Shown: piece after piece, positions 32,802-41,426 of the stretch
Layout: each line of letters opens with the position of its first letter
Numbering within the stretch: the first letter of the stretch is position 1
From: Marinilactibacillus psychrotolerans
GTDB taxonomy: Bacteria > Bacillota > Bacilli > Lactobacillales > Carnobacteriaceae_A
Length of the DNA stretch: 64,000 nucleotides
Direction of reading: 5' to 3'
Assembly: GCF_900101525.1 (NCBI RefSeq)
Contig: NZ_FMZD01000002.1
Coordinates: 1 to 64,000 of the forward strand
Notes under the pieces: model-generated
What the model saw: only the letters and a program-made list of their open reading frames with translations
What the model was told of the DNA's origin: nothing
Databases searched by the model: none
Made by a program: the position numbers and the translations under genes

Positions 32802-34133
32802 TCAGTCAGGAATTACAGCATCGCTTTTATTGCCTGAAAGTTTTTGGAAATCCTTCAATGAATTGACTTCTTGATTATTCCATAACCATCTAGATAGTAT
32901 CTGATTCTTTAAATAATATTTATTATTTTCAAAAATAGTGTTTGTATTTCCTTCATATTCATGACTGATAAATAAACCAGAAGAGGACGCGGTCATTTCA
33001 TTAGATTCAATTTTATTTGAATGTGTATAGTACTGAAATAAAAGTTGCCCACCTTCTAAGCCAATTGTATCGTTATCAGTCAATATATTTTTGGAAATTA
33101 AAGAATGAGTAGTACCGCCTCTATCTGCATCATACCCACCAATAGAAATTCCTGTATAAGCATTCTCGTATACTGTGTTGTTTAAGATTTTTATATGCTC
33201 AGCTGATCGATCTTTATGTTCTGAAGTTGCTTCAATGCCAATGTCATTTTGATAAACTTGATTATTTTTTATAGTAATATGTTTTCCGCCATCTACATAG
33301 ATGCCGCCAGCACTATAATCTTTCGCATAACTCGGATTATGATAACTTGAGTTATTGTGAATGGTATTGCCGATTACTTCGCCATCACGAGCGTAATCTT
33401 GTGAAGTGTCATTTGCAGTATCTTCGTATCCAATTATGTCGATTGCGATATTATCTGTTTCATAAATATGATTTTCTTTAATAGAAAAGTTACTTACGTT
33501 TCCATTTATAACAAGTGCCTCACTAAGTCCGAGTTTGAGATTGGTCAAAGTGTTATGCTGAATATCTATCGTATCGATTTTTTCATTTCCATACACAGCT
33601 ATTCCGTGTGCATTTCCTCCAATTACAGTTGTAGAGATGTCCTGGACGGTATTATTGGAAAGTGTGATATTGTGACTGTTTCCAGTTATTAGTATGCCTA
33701 TATTTGTTTTGTAGTCATGCTTAGTGGTTAAGTTTTCAATTGTTAGCCCATGTACCGTAATATAACTGTGACCATCTATTTCAACAAGTGCGATATCTTC
33801 AGGATCATCTTCAAGTTTACGGCCGCTTATTGTGACCTTTTCATCTTGATAACTTTGGAAAAAAATGGGTGCGTTTCTTGTTCCGTCATGCTGAATGATA
33901 AGCGGTTCATCATAGATTCCTCCTCGGATATTCACAGTTGTTCCAGAGGTTGCTTTATCAGCAGTGGCTTTAAGGCTAAGAAGTGGCTGGTCAATGGTTC
34001 CTGGATTCTGATCATCCCCCTCAGTTGAAACATAAATAACAGATTTTACTACATTGTGATTTTGATAAATCATCCCAATACTAATACCACTAACTAGAAA
34101 TACCAATCCCAGAAATACCAGTAACTTTCTCAA
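32802..34133 (-). CDS. Right-handed parallel beta-helix protein, exported or membrane-anchored
   Basis: This 443-residue protein has an N-terminal hydrophobic signal or anchor (about 4-24, LLVFLGLVFLVSGISIGM). A DUF1565-like start to the helix follows (YVSTEGDDQNPGTIDQPLL). Many NosD/PbH1-type coils come next, rich in N-x-(V/I)-x-x-N patterns such as ISKNILTDND and ITIKNNQVYQNDIGIE. Related proteins are polysaccharide lyases, hydrolases or epimerases. I cannot identify catalytic residues. It is a single gene, possibly active on cell-surface or environmental glycans. Confidence 0.8.
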   Translation of the reverse strand: MRKLLVFLGLVFLVSGISIGMIYQNHNVVKSVIYVSTEGDDQNPGTIDQPLLSLKATADKATSGTTVNIRGGIYDEPLIIQHDGTRNAPIFFQSYQDEKVTISGRKLEDDPEDIALVEIDGHSYITVHGLTIENLTTKHDYKTNIGILITGNSHNITLSNNTVQDISTTVIGGNAHGIAVYGNEKIDTIDIQHNTLTNLKLGLSEALVINGNVSNFSIKENHIYETDNIAIDIIGYEDTANDTSQDYARDGEVIGNTIHNNSSYHNPSYAKDYSAGGIYVDGGKHITIKNNQVYQNDIGIEATSEHKDRSAEHIKILNNTVYENAYTGISIGGYDADRGGTTHSLISKNILTDNDTIGLEGGQLLFQYYTHSNKIESNEMTASSSGLFISHEYEGNTNTIFENNKYYLKNQILSRWLWNNQEVNSLKDFQKLSGNKSDAVIPD

Positions 34134-34432
34134 TATATTTTTGTCCTCTCTGTTTTTCGTTATATAGGAAGAATGTTTACTTAGTATAATCTATTTATGT
34201 ATAAAGAGAAATAAAAATTCTAAATTATAGCTACTACTTTTTAATAGAAAATTTTTACTTATAAGTTAAGCTTCTTTTTTATTGCTCATATTTACTATCT
34301 TATCTTCCCCCAAACAATCTTTTGTTTTATAGTTATATAAAGAATCATTTCAAAAAAGAAGGGTAGAGAGTAAATGGATGAGTTTGTCAGAAATACAAAT
34401 AAATTTATTTTAAATATTCGTGATTATAACTA

Positions 34433-35086
34433 ATGGATTTGTCGATTAAAAGAATTTCGAGTTATGAAAACTATATCCATTATTCTATGTGTATGCTTGG
34501 CGGGTTCTTCGGTAGCTACGCTTTGTTGTTAAGAGGAAACTTTGGATCTGCTCAGACAGCTAATCTAATTCAGCTTTTTATTAATGTCAGTGCATTTAAT
34601 CTATTTGACATTCTATTTAGAACTTTGGCATTATTTTTGTTTGTTTTATTCTTAATGCTATCATTTTATATTAAAGATAAATATACGTTGCAATCTGTTA
34701 AGATTTGTTTACTAGTTGAGATTATAAGTGTTCTGGCAATTGGATTGATACCAAGTGGAGCCAATGATTTAATGGCGTTGCTCCCTTTGTTTGCGCTGAC
34801 TGCTTTTCAATGGGGCATGTTCAATGGAACGAAAGAATATACGAGCCCAACTTTATTTTCAACGGGTAATATCAGACAGTGTATCAGTGGATGGATTGAC
34901 TATAAGGTATCAGCTAAAGCTAAAAGCAAAATGAAAGCTTTATTTTATAGCTATACTTTGATTTACTACCATCTGGGTGTTTTAGCTGGCATTGCTTTGA
35001 CCTATACGTTTGGAGCAAAAGGTATTTTTATCTGTTTAGTTCCACTGTTTATTAACCTTATGATTGAAATGAAACATATAAATTGA
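34433..35086 (+). CDS. DUF1275 (YoaK-like) family membrane protein
   Basis: This 217-residue protein has about six membrane helices and the DUF1275 pattern CMLGGFFGSYALLLRGNFG near the start, then AQTANLIQLF and FQWGMFNGT in the middle and STGNIRQCISG. The family is common in lactic acid bacteria, with unknown function. The ATG at 34433 lacks a clear Shine-Dalgarno, and I see no better alternative. It is followed by another small membrane gene on the same strand. Confidence 0.8.
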   Translation: MDLSIKRISSYENYIHYSMCMLGGFFGSYALLLRGNFGSAQTANLIQLFINVSAFNLFDILFRTLALFLFVLFLMLSFYIKDKYTLQSVKICLLVEIISVLAIGLIPSGANDLMALLPLFALTAFQWGMFNGTKEYTSPTLFSTGNIRQCISGWIDYKVSAKAKSKMKALFYSYTLIYYHLGVLAGIALTYTFGAKGIFICLVPLFINLMIEMKHIN

Positions 35087-35159
35087 GAAGACAAAAAAAT
35101 ACAGAGCATTTGAAAACGGGTATACTTGGTTAACTGTATCGGAAAGGGGAGTAAGCTCT

Positions 35160-35363
35160 ATGAGTCCAGATATACTTCAAATGAAAAGGAGAAAAGCCAC
35201 ACTGATAACTTTTGTGATTGCTTTTCTTGCCCTCTTTTTTTCTTCGGGAGAAACGTATACGGAAATCTTATTTATAGGAGTATATGGTGGAGCGATTGTA
35301 GCAGGGTTAGTTTATCTGTTGTTTAGCATTTTTATCTATTTCTATTTTTTGATTAGACGATAG
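35160..35363 (+). CDS. Small two-helix membrane protein
   Basis: This encodes 67 residues with helices at about 13-32 and 37-63 and short basic ends (KRRKATL, then LIRR). AAGGGGAG lies 8 nt before the ATG, which selects this frame over an overlapping one that starts at 35126. I recognise no family. Confidence 0.6.
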   Translation: MSPDILQMKRRKATLITFVIAFLALFFSSGETYTEILFIGVYGGAIVAGLVYLLFSIFIYFYFLIRR

Positions 35364-35517
35364 ATCAATCGGCTGAAAGTGAGTTTTTACAAGAGCAGAG
35401 TCTTTTTTATATTTAGAAAGTAAATTTTAGTTTAATACATGAGAGTATAAGGACTGTAGAACTAAACTAAGTTACCCGTAAAATAGCTGTAGACATAAAA
35501 TGTTAGGAGTAGATTAG

Positions 35518-36009
35518 GTGCAACAATCTGTTAAATTGATAAAAGAAGTGGTAGCCGCAATCGTAAATCATGAGATGGATGATCTCATACAAGAAGAGCA
35601 AAATAGTGAATACGAAGGGGTACGGTTCAATTTGTTGAATCAAACCTATAGAAGTCGCCTTGCAAAAAGCACCCCAAAGAAGCAAGGCTATTTTGTTGTG
35701 TTCTGGGAGAAAGATAATATGGATAAAAACCAGCCTTTTACTTACCTATCAAGTCCAGATCGAGTCATTGTAACAGTAATGGATAATGAAAAGATTGGTC
35801 AGTTTATATTTCCTAAAACTGTTTTACATAAACAAGGTATTTTAAGCAGTGAGATTTCGAAAGGTAAAATGGCCATAAGAGTTTACCCGAGCTGGATAAG
35901 TAATTTGAACCCGTCCGCAGCCAAAACACAGAAATGGCAAGTAGAGTACTTTGTTGATTTATCCCATAAAATGGATCTTGATAAACTTACTTATTTATAT
36001 AATTTTTAA
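35518..36009 (+). CDS. MepB family protein
   Basis: This 163-residue soluble protein shows the MepB pattern YEGVRFNLLNQTYRSRLAKS, TPKKQGYFVVFWEK, FIFPKTVLHKQGILS and RVYPSW, ending with TQKWQVEYF. MepB is encoded beside the MepA multidrug pump in staphylococci but occurs alone in many Firmicutes. Its molecular role is unknown. The start is GTG with AGGAG about 8 nt upstream. It is convergent with pdxR. Confidence 0.85.
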   Translation: MQQSVKLIKEVVAAIVNHEMDDLIQEEQNSEYEGVRFNLLNQTYRSRLAKSTPKKQGYFVVFWEKDNMDKNQPFTYLSSPDRVIVTVMDNEKIGQFIFPKTVLHKQGILSSEISKGKMAIRVYPSWISNLNPSAAKTQKWQVEYFVDLSHKMDLDKLTYLYNF

Positions 36010-36206
36010 TAGGCTATCATTAGTTCATTATTGATATCAAAATTTTTGATTTTCACTTTGTATAGGATTTTCTCTTGCGCACTATATAAATTACATCTCC
36101 TATACTTTGCTTGAATTTAAACCGGACCCTACTACAACTGTGCAGAGGAGGGAATCTATCTATAGTAAGGTTGTGTCTTGTATAGGATAATGTTATTAAA
36201 AGATCA

Positions 36207-37607
36207 TTAAGGTTTCTTAAAATGACTAAAGCTGAGTCGGAATCCATTATTATGGTCACCGAATTTCTCTCCTTCTAAAACGATTATCTTTTTTTGCAGC
36301 ATTTCTATCAGAATGGTCTCAACTTCTGCTTTTGTTTTTTTAGGAAAGCGACAATAAAGATGGAATCCACCTTTTGCAGGTTGGAATTCTATTTCCTCTC
36401 CAAATTCTGAGCGCAACCACTCTTCTAAATTATGTGCTCTTTCTATTAATTTCTCACGAATATATTTCTGGTGCCTATCCATACCGGTTCGTAAGAAGTA
36501 ATCAGCCATAAATTGAGGAAGAAAACTTAGCTCGGAGTCAATTTGAACTCGAATATCTGCCAGGTCATTCAAAACAGTTTGAGGACCAACCATCCAGCCC
36601 ACACGTAAATGATGTCCAGCCAATTTTGATAAAGTACCTAAATAGATAACCTGTTGCTGTTGATCCATCTTTTTCAGAGGTGTATTATCCACAGACTTTT
36701 TAAAAGATAATCCACTATAAGCATCATCTTCTACAATTGGAATGCGTTTCATCAAACAATAATCTAGAATTTCTTTTTTTCTTTTAGCACTCATGACTAA
36801 GCCTGTGGGATTCTGAAAGATAGGATTTAGAAAAACCATCTTTAAAGGATGATTTAACGAAGCTTCTTGTAATCCTTTAACGGACATTCCTTCTTTATCC
36901 ATTGGTATGGGTACAATGCGAAGACCAGCTGCTTGAAATAAACGAAGGGAATAAAAATAGGACGGGGCTTCAATTCCAACCGCATCTCCAGGTTTCAATA
37001 ATCCCTGTGTAATCAGAAATAAGGAATTTTGCGTACCGGAAGTTATTAGGATTTCTTCTAACGGTATAATCATTTGATAAGTGTTTCGAAGATGTAGCTG
37101 AACACTTTCTCGTAAAGGATACATACCATTATTGATAAGAGTCTGTTCTTTTTCCTGCTGAACTAGTTCTTTCCAGGATAGATTGGGGGAATGAAGTTCA
37201 GGTAATAAATCAGATGAAAGAGATCCATTAGATAAATCCATGATCTTTTCGGGATGGTTTGCTTTCAACTGATCAGCGGTTAGTTGGTAAGTACTTTTCC
37301 TCTTTAAATTATCTGTTGTCAAAGAAGTTCCCCAGTTAATGATCGGTTTTGTCTGCAGCCCCCACTTATCAGGATTCACATAGGTTCCGCTCCCTTTTTT
37401 CCTAGTTAGGACACCTTGAGCAGCCAATTCCTCCATCGCACGAATTACTGTAGAGCGATTTACATCTAATTTTTCAGCCAACTTTCTCTCAGCGGGCAAG
37501 CGAGTGCCAGGCAAAAGTTCTCCGAATTTGATTTTCTCTTCTATCAGTAACATGATCTCTTGATAAAGCGGCAAATGACTGTCTTTACTAATTATCCATT
37601 TGTTCAT
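36207..37607 (-). CDS. pdxR: PdxR, MocR-type regulator of vitamin B6 synthesis
   Basis: With ATG 37607 (AAAGGAG 8 nt upstream) this is 466 residues. A GntR-type winged helix (about 1-80, PAERKLAEKLDVNRSTVIRAM) is fused to a fold-type I aminotransferase domain. The PLP lysine lies in LGTLSKLAGHHLRVGWM. MocR/PdxR proteins sense pyridoxal phosphate and activate pdxST. The gene is divergent from pdxS and shares a 138-bp intergenic region holding a direct repeat and a palindrome (37647-37679). TTG 37625 is a possible but less likely start. Confidence 0.9.
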   Translation of the reverse strand: MNKWIISKDSHLPLYQEIMLLIEEKIKFGELLPGTRLPAERKLAEKLDVNRSTVIRAMEELAAQGVLTRKKGSGTYVNPDKWGLQTKPIINWGTSLTTDNLKRKSTYQLTADQLKANHPEKIMDLSNGSLSSDLLPELHSPNLSWKELVQQEKEQTLINNGMYPLRESVQLHLRNTYQMIIPLEEILITSGTQNSLFLITQGLLKPGDAVGIEAPSYFYSLRLFQAAGLRIVPIPMDKEGMSVKGLQEASLNHPLKMVFLNPIFQNPTGLVMSAKRKKEILDYCLMKRIPIVEDDAYSGLSFKKSVDNTPLKKMDQQQQVIYLGTLSKLAGHHLRVGWMVGPQTVLNDLADIRVQIDSELSFLPQFMADYFLRTGMDRHQKYIREKLIERAHNLEEWLRSEFGEEIEFQPAKGGFHLYCRFPKKTKAEVETILIEMLQKKIIVLEGEKFGDHNNGFRLSFSHFKKP

Positions 37608-37646
37608 AAGATAAACTCCTTTCAAGTACAGGATAATTTTACCACA

Positions 37647-37679
37647 AATTGGATGGTTAAATTATAGTCCAATTGGATG
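37647..37679. promoter_or_regulatory. Candidate PdxR operator between pdxR and pdxS
   Basis: AATTGGATG occurs at 37647-37655 and again at 37671-37679, a 24-bp period. The second copy is part of the palindrome TCCAATTGGA (37668-37677). A TATAAT for pdxR lies on the minus strand at 37661-37666, between the copies. For pdxS a TATACT lies at 37703-37708 with no good -35, which fits activation by PdxR. Confidence 0.55.
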
Positions 37680-37745
37680 TAGCTCGTTCTTTTTCTTTTG
37701 CGTATACTATCAATCAATACACATAGTGATCTAGGAGGAAAAAGA

Positions 37746-38636
37746 ATGAGTGAAAAAATAATTGGAAGTTCAAGAGTGAAACGTGGAATGGCACAAATGC
37801 AAAAAGGTGGTGTCATTATGGACGTTGTCAATGCAGAACAAGCTAGAATAGCAGAAGCTGCTGGAGCGGTTGCGGTTATGGCGCTGGAACGTGTACCATC
37901 TGATATACGAAAAGCGGGTGGTGTAGCACGTATGGCCAACCCTACAATTGTTGAAGAGGTGATGAATGCAGTCAGCATTCCTGTTATGGCAAAAGCGCGT
38001 ATTGGGCACATCTCTGAAGCAAGAATTCTAGAAGCAATGGGCGTTGATTATATTGATGAAAGTGAAGTTCTGACTCCGGCAGACGAAGAATATCATTTAC
38101 TGAAATCAGAATATGTAGTACCTTTTGTCTGTGGCTGTCGAGATCTAGGGGAAGCTTTAAGACGAATTGGTGAAGGGGCTTCAATGCTTAGAACAAAAGG
38201 TGAACCAGGGACTGGAAATATAGTGGAAGCTGTTCGCCATATGAGAAAAGTAAACAGTCAGATAAATGTACTCACCACTAAATCAAATGATGAATTAATG
38301 ACATTTGCCAGAGACATTGGAGCACCCTATGAATTAGTGAAAGAAGTAAAAGAATTGGGGGCATTGCCGGTGGTTAACTTTGCTGCTGGGGGTGTAGCTA
38401 CTCCAGCTGATGCTGCCTTGATGATGAGTCTTGGAGCAGACGGTGTCTTTGTCGGTTCAGGTATCTTTAAATCTGAGTCACCAGAAAAGTTTGCTCGTGC
38501 TATTGTTCAAGCAACAACTAATTTTGAAAATTACGAATTATTGGCTAAATTATCTAAAGATTTGGGGGAACCAATGAAAGGAATTGAAATTAGTCACTTA
38601 CAATCACAAGAGCGAATGCAGGATAGAGGGTTATAA
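37746..38636 (+). CDS. pdxS: Pyridoxal 5'-phosphate synthase subunit PdxS
   Basis: With ATG 37746 (AGGAGGAAAAAG upstream) this is 296 residues, the normal size. PdxS builds pyridoxal phosphate from ribose 5-phosphate, glyceraldehyde 3-phosphate and ammonia. The catalytic lysines are K83 ([10 protein letters not shown]) and K151 ([11 protein letters not shown]). D26 lies in [10 protein letters not shown], and the C-terminal phosphate site [16 protein letters not shown] is intact. It forms a two-gene operon with pdxT (2-bp gap) under PdxR control. CTG-free upstream codons from 37698 belong to the leader, not the protein. Confidence 0.97.
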   Translation: MSEKIIGSSRVKRGMAQMQKGGVIMDVVNAEQARIAEAAGAVAVMALERVPSDIRKAGGVARMANPTIVEEVMNAVSIPVMAKARIGHISEARILEAMGVDYIDESEVLTPADEEYHLLKSEYVVPFVCGCRDLGEALRRIGEGASMLRTKGEPGTGNIVEAVRHMRKVNSQINVLTTKSNDELMTFARDIGAPYELVKEVKELGALPVVNFAAGGVATPADAALMMSLGADGVFVGSGIFKSESPEKFARAIVQATTNFENYELLAKLSKDLGEPMKGIEISHLQSQERMQDRGL

Positions 38637-38638
38637 AA

Positions 38639-39211
38639 ATGACTAAATTTGTAGGCGTATTGGATCTGCAGGGAGCAGTTGCAGAGCACCTTATTGCTTT
38701 AAGGAATTTAGGCGTAAAGGCAGTATCTGTAAAAACAGCGGAAGATTTTGATGGTCTAGACGGTCTGATTATTCCAGGTGGAGAGTCCACAGCTATTGGT
38801 CGGTTGATTCGTGAACAAGGACTGGAAGAAGTACTGAGAATATTTTATCAAGAAGGAAAAGCTATCTTTGGAACGTGTGCTGGACTGATTTTATGCAGTT
38901 CAGATAAAAGTCATACTACAGAAGATCTGCGCCTAGGGTTTATTGAGATGGAAGTAGAACGAAACGGATTTGGAAGACAAGTTGCCAGTTTTGAAACTTA
39001 TCTTGATTTTTTAGGAATCGACCGCCAAGTTGAAGCAGTATTTATTCGTGCACCTTATATTGAATCTGTCGGACCAAATGTTAAGGTATTGGCTACAGTA
39101 GACCAAAAAATTGTAGCTGCCGAACAAGAGAACGTATTAGTGACGGCTCACCATCCTGAACTAACAGAAGATTACGCTGTTTTAACTTACTTTTTAGAAA
39201 AAATAGTTTAA
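38639..39211 (+). CDS. pdxT: Pyridoxal 5'-phosphate synthase glutaminase subunit PdxT
   Basis: This 190-residue class I glutamine amidotransferase supplies ammonia to PdxS. The oxyanion strand GGES is at 48-51, the nucleophile C80 in FGTCAGLIL, and the histidine/glutamate pair in TAHHPELTED near residue 170. It starts 2 bp after the pdxS stop, so the two are coupled. Length and motifs are typical. Confidence 0.96.
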   Translation: MTKFVGVLDLQGAVAEHLIALRNLGVKAVSVKTAEDFDGLDGLIIPGGESTAIGRLIREQGLEEVLRIFYQEGKAIFGTCAGLILCSSDKSHTTEDLRLGFIEMEVERNGFGRQVASFETYLDFLGIDRQVEAVFIRAPYIESVGPNVKVLATVDQKIVAAEQENVLVTAHHPELTEDYAVLTYFLEKIV

Positions 39212-39339
39212 AGACTCTTTTAGAAATTCAAGTCCACCGTAGAGGCAAACAAAGTGATTTGTTTTTTTGGTTTCGAGATTTATACTAGGTATAGAAATCA
39301 ATTCTTTGAATTTAATATTCGAATCGAAAGGAGTCGCTT

Positions 39340-40299
39340 ATGGGAATATTGGTAAAAGGAAAGTGGCATGACAAGTGGGATTATAATAATGATGAAGGGG
39401 AATTTATTCGTCAAGATTCACAGTTTAGAAATTGGATCACAAAAGATGGAAATGCCGGACCAACGGGTGAAGCGGGCTTTAAGGCGGAACCAAATCGTTA
39501 TCACTTGTATGTCTCCTTAGCGTGTCCTTGGGCAAGCCGAGCATTGATTATGCGCAGCTTAAAAGGATTAGAAGATCTGATCTCTCTATCCGTGGTGAAT
39601 ACCTTGATGGGGGAACATGGATGGACATTCGATCCAGAAGAAGGTGTTATTCCTGATCCTGTTATGGATGCGGACTATTTGTATGAAATCTATAAAAAAG
39701 TTGAACCGGAATATAGCGGACATGTCACGGTACCAGTGCTATATGACTTGAAAAAAGACAAAATCGTTAATAATGAATCAGCTGATATTATTCGTATGTT
39801 GAATTCCGCTTTTGATGAAGCAGGTGCTAACGATAGAAACTACCTTCCGAAAGAATTGATACCAGAAATTGATATGATCAATGATAAAGTGTATGGAGCT
39901 ATTAACAATGGTGTGTACAAAGCGGGATTTGCAACCAGCCAGGAAGTTTACGAAAAAGAAGTGACCAAGTTATTTGATGCTTTAGATGAGATTGAAGAAC
40001 GTTTAGAAGACAGCCGATTTTTAGTAGGAGATCAAATTACTGAAGCTGATTGGCGCTTATTTACCACATTGATTCGCTTTGATAGTGCTTATCACGGACA
40101 TTTCAAGTGTAATATTAGAAGAATCGTCGACTATAAAAATCTTTGGCGTTATACAAGGGAACTCTACAACGAACCAGGTGTTAAAAAAACAGTCGACTTT
40201 AATCACATCAAGAAACATTATTATCGTAGTCACAAACAAATCAACCCAAACGGCATCGTACCAAAAGGACCAAAACTGGATTTTAGTTTGGATAATTAA
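39340..40299 (+). CDS. Glutathionyl-hydroquinone reductase (Xi-class glutathione transferase)
   Basis: This 319-residue protein has an N-terminal thioredoxin-like domain with the catalytic CPWA motif (C62 in SLACPWASRAL) and a C-terminal helical domain. Conserved blocks are LMGEHGWTF and YLYEIYKKVEPEYSGHVTVPVLYD. The Xi class (YqjG/ECM4) reduces glutathionyl-hydroquinones. Glutathione or a related thiol is therefore expected in the cell, and some lactic acid bacteria do make or import it. AAAGGAG precedes the ATG. It is a single gene with a perfect terminator. Confidence 0.88.
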   Translation: MGILVKGKWHDKWDYNNDEGEFIRQDSQFRNWITKDGNAGPTGEAGFKAEPNRYHLYVSLACPWASRALIMRSLKGLEDLISLSVVNTLMGEHGWTFDPEEGVIPDPVMDADYLYEIYKKVEPEYSGHVTVPVLYDLKKDKIVNNESADIIRMLNSAFDEAGANDRNYLPKELIPEIDMINDKVYGAINNGVYKAGFATSQEVYEKEVTKLFDALDEIEERLEDSRFLVGDQITEADWRLFTTLIRFDSAYHGHFKCNIRRIVDYKNLWRYTRELYNEPGVKKTVDFNHIKKHYYRSHKQINPNGIVPKGPKLDFSLDN

Positions 40300-40367
40300 A
40301 TATAAGCTTAATATTGAGACGTCTTTCTGTTCTTTTATATTATTTTTTATAGTTCCTTTCTTTAATA

Positions 40368-40408
40368 GATCCTCCACTTCAAGAAGAAAAGTGGAGGATC
40401 TGTTTTTT
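40368..40408 (+). terminator. Rho-independent terminator
   Basis: AGATCCTCCACTT at about 40367-40379 pairs with AAGTGGAGGATCT at about 40389-40401. TTTTTTT follows. Confidence 0.85.
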
Positions 40409-40561
40409 TGCAATAGACAGAAACTTTTTAGTCTCAACATTTAAATTTTTAGGTAGAGCAATAGTAAATAATTTTCCTTATTCCTTAATAGAATCGAATA
40501 AAATAAGCAAACTGGTATAGTTTAGTAAAAAGCTAAAGTTATTCTAGAGATTTGCATTTAA

Positions 40562-41071
40562 TCATTGCAAGAGCTTATAGTAACAATTTCCATCTTTATA
40601 AATACCGAATGGATCTTGTGAGTAAGCTGGAATCTCTCCATATAAGATAAAACCTTCTGATTGATAAAGTTTATTTGCAGGTCCATCTTTTTCAGTATCT
40701 AGTAACAGTAAGGTACGTCCTTCTTGTTTAGCTACTTTCAAGACATGCTGTAGTAATAATTTTGCCACACCTTTTCGGCGAGCTTTTGGATGTGTCATTA
40801 GTTTAGCAATTTCTGCTCGATGCTGTCCATTTTCTTTATCGCTAAGATGCAATTGCACAGTACCAACGACTTCTTTGTCTACTATAGCGATAAATAAACG
40901 AACATGTTTAGATAGAACATTATTCCAGTAATGGAGAGCAGTTTCGTAACGCATGGGATATAAAAAGTTCATGGAAGCTCCGTTAGCTACGACTTCTTGA
41001 AAAAGAGTGACTAATCCTTCTTGATGAACTTTTATATCTTTTATATTATTGATTTCTTTGAGTTGTATCAT
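40562..41071 (-). CDS. GNAT family N-acetyltransferase
   Basis: This 169-residue protein has the acetyl-CoA loop ARRKGVAKLLLQHV (about 95-108). The family blocks VVGTVQLHLSD and HRAEIAKLMTHP come first, then TLLLLDTEKDGPANKLYQSEGF. It is probably a small-molecule or peptide acetyltransferase of the RimI-like group. The substrate is unknown. AAAGGTGAG lies before the ATG. It is a single gene. Confidence 0.85.
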   Translation of the reverse strand: MIQLKEINNIKDIKVHQEGLVTLFQEVVANGASMNFLYPMRYETALHYWNNVLSKHVRLFIAIVDKEVVGTVQLHLSDKENGQHRAEIAKLMTHPKARRKGVAKLLLQHVLKVAKQEGRTLLLLDTEKDGPANKLYQSEGFILYGEIPAYSQDPFGIYKDGNCYYKLLQ

Positions 41072-41331
41072 AGTATCTCACCTTTCATCTTTTAATGAGT
41101 ATAAAGGAAATGAATAGAGAAAAAGTAGTGAAATAATAAAATAAGTATCAATAGTAGAAAGTTTTAAGACTTAAAAGAAGTCATTGACTTAATATTTAGT
41201 GTCTTAGTCCGAAATTCGGTGGGTAAATGTTAGATTTTTTTATAACAAATGTTTTAATTTGATTAAACGACTGAAAATTTCGATATAACTGATTATCCTT
41301 AAATTGTTCACAAAATGTAGTGATTTTAATG

Positions 41332-41358
41332 TTAATAACAAGTATTTTGTTTCGATAA
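41332..41358 (+). promoter_or_regulatory. Sigma-D-like promoter of chemoreceptor 2
   Basis: TTAA 41332-41335, a 15-bp spacer and TTCGATAA 41351-41358. This is the same layout as at 24002-24028, and the downstream ATA is shared. Agreement with the flagellar sigma consensus is 9 of 12. Confidence 0.5.
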
Positions 41359-41426
41359 TAACATAGTCTTTATTAGAAGAAGAGGGGACATTAGGTATAC
41401 AAAATATAGAAACGGAGGAAAAAGAA

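Noticed and set aside
35126..35326. 66-codon plus-strand frame overlapping the small membrane gene at 35160
   Set aside because: The frame at 35160 has a well-placed Shine-Dalgarno and a clear two-helix membrane composition; this one has neither.
36053..36259. 68-codon minus-strand frame at the 3' end of pdxR
   Set aside because: It overlaps the conserved end of pdxR, has no ribosome site and no recognisable composition. A repeated TTGTATAGGA (about 36058 and 36178) was noted but is too short to call an element.
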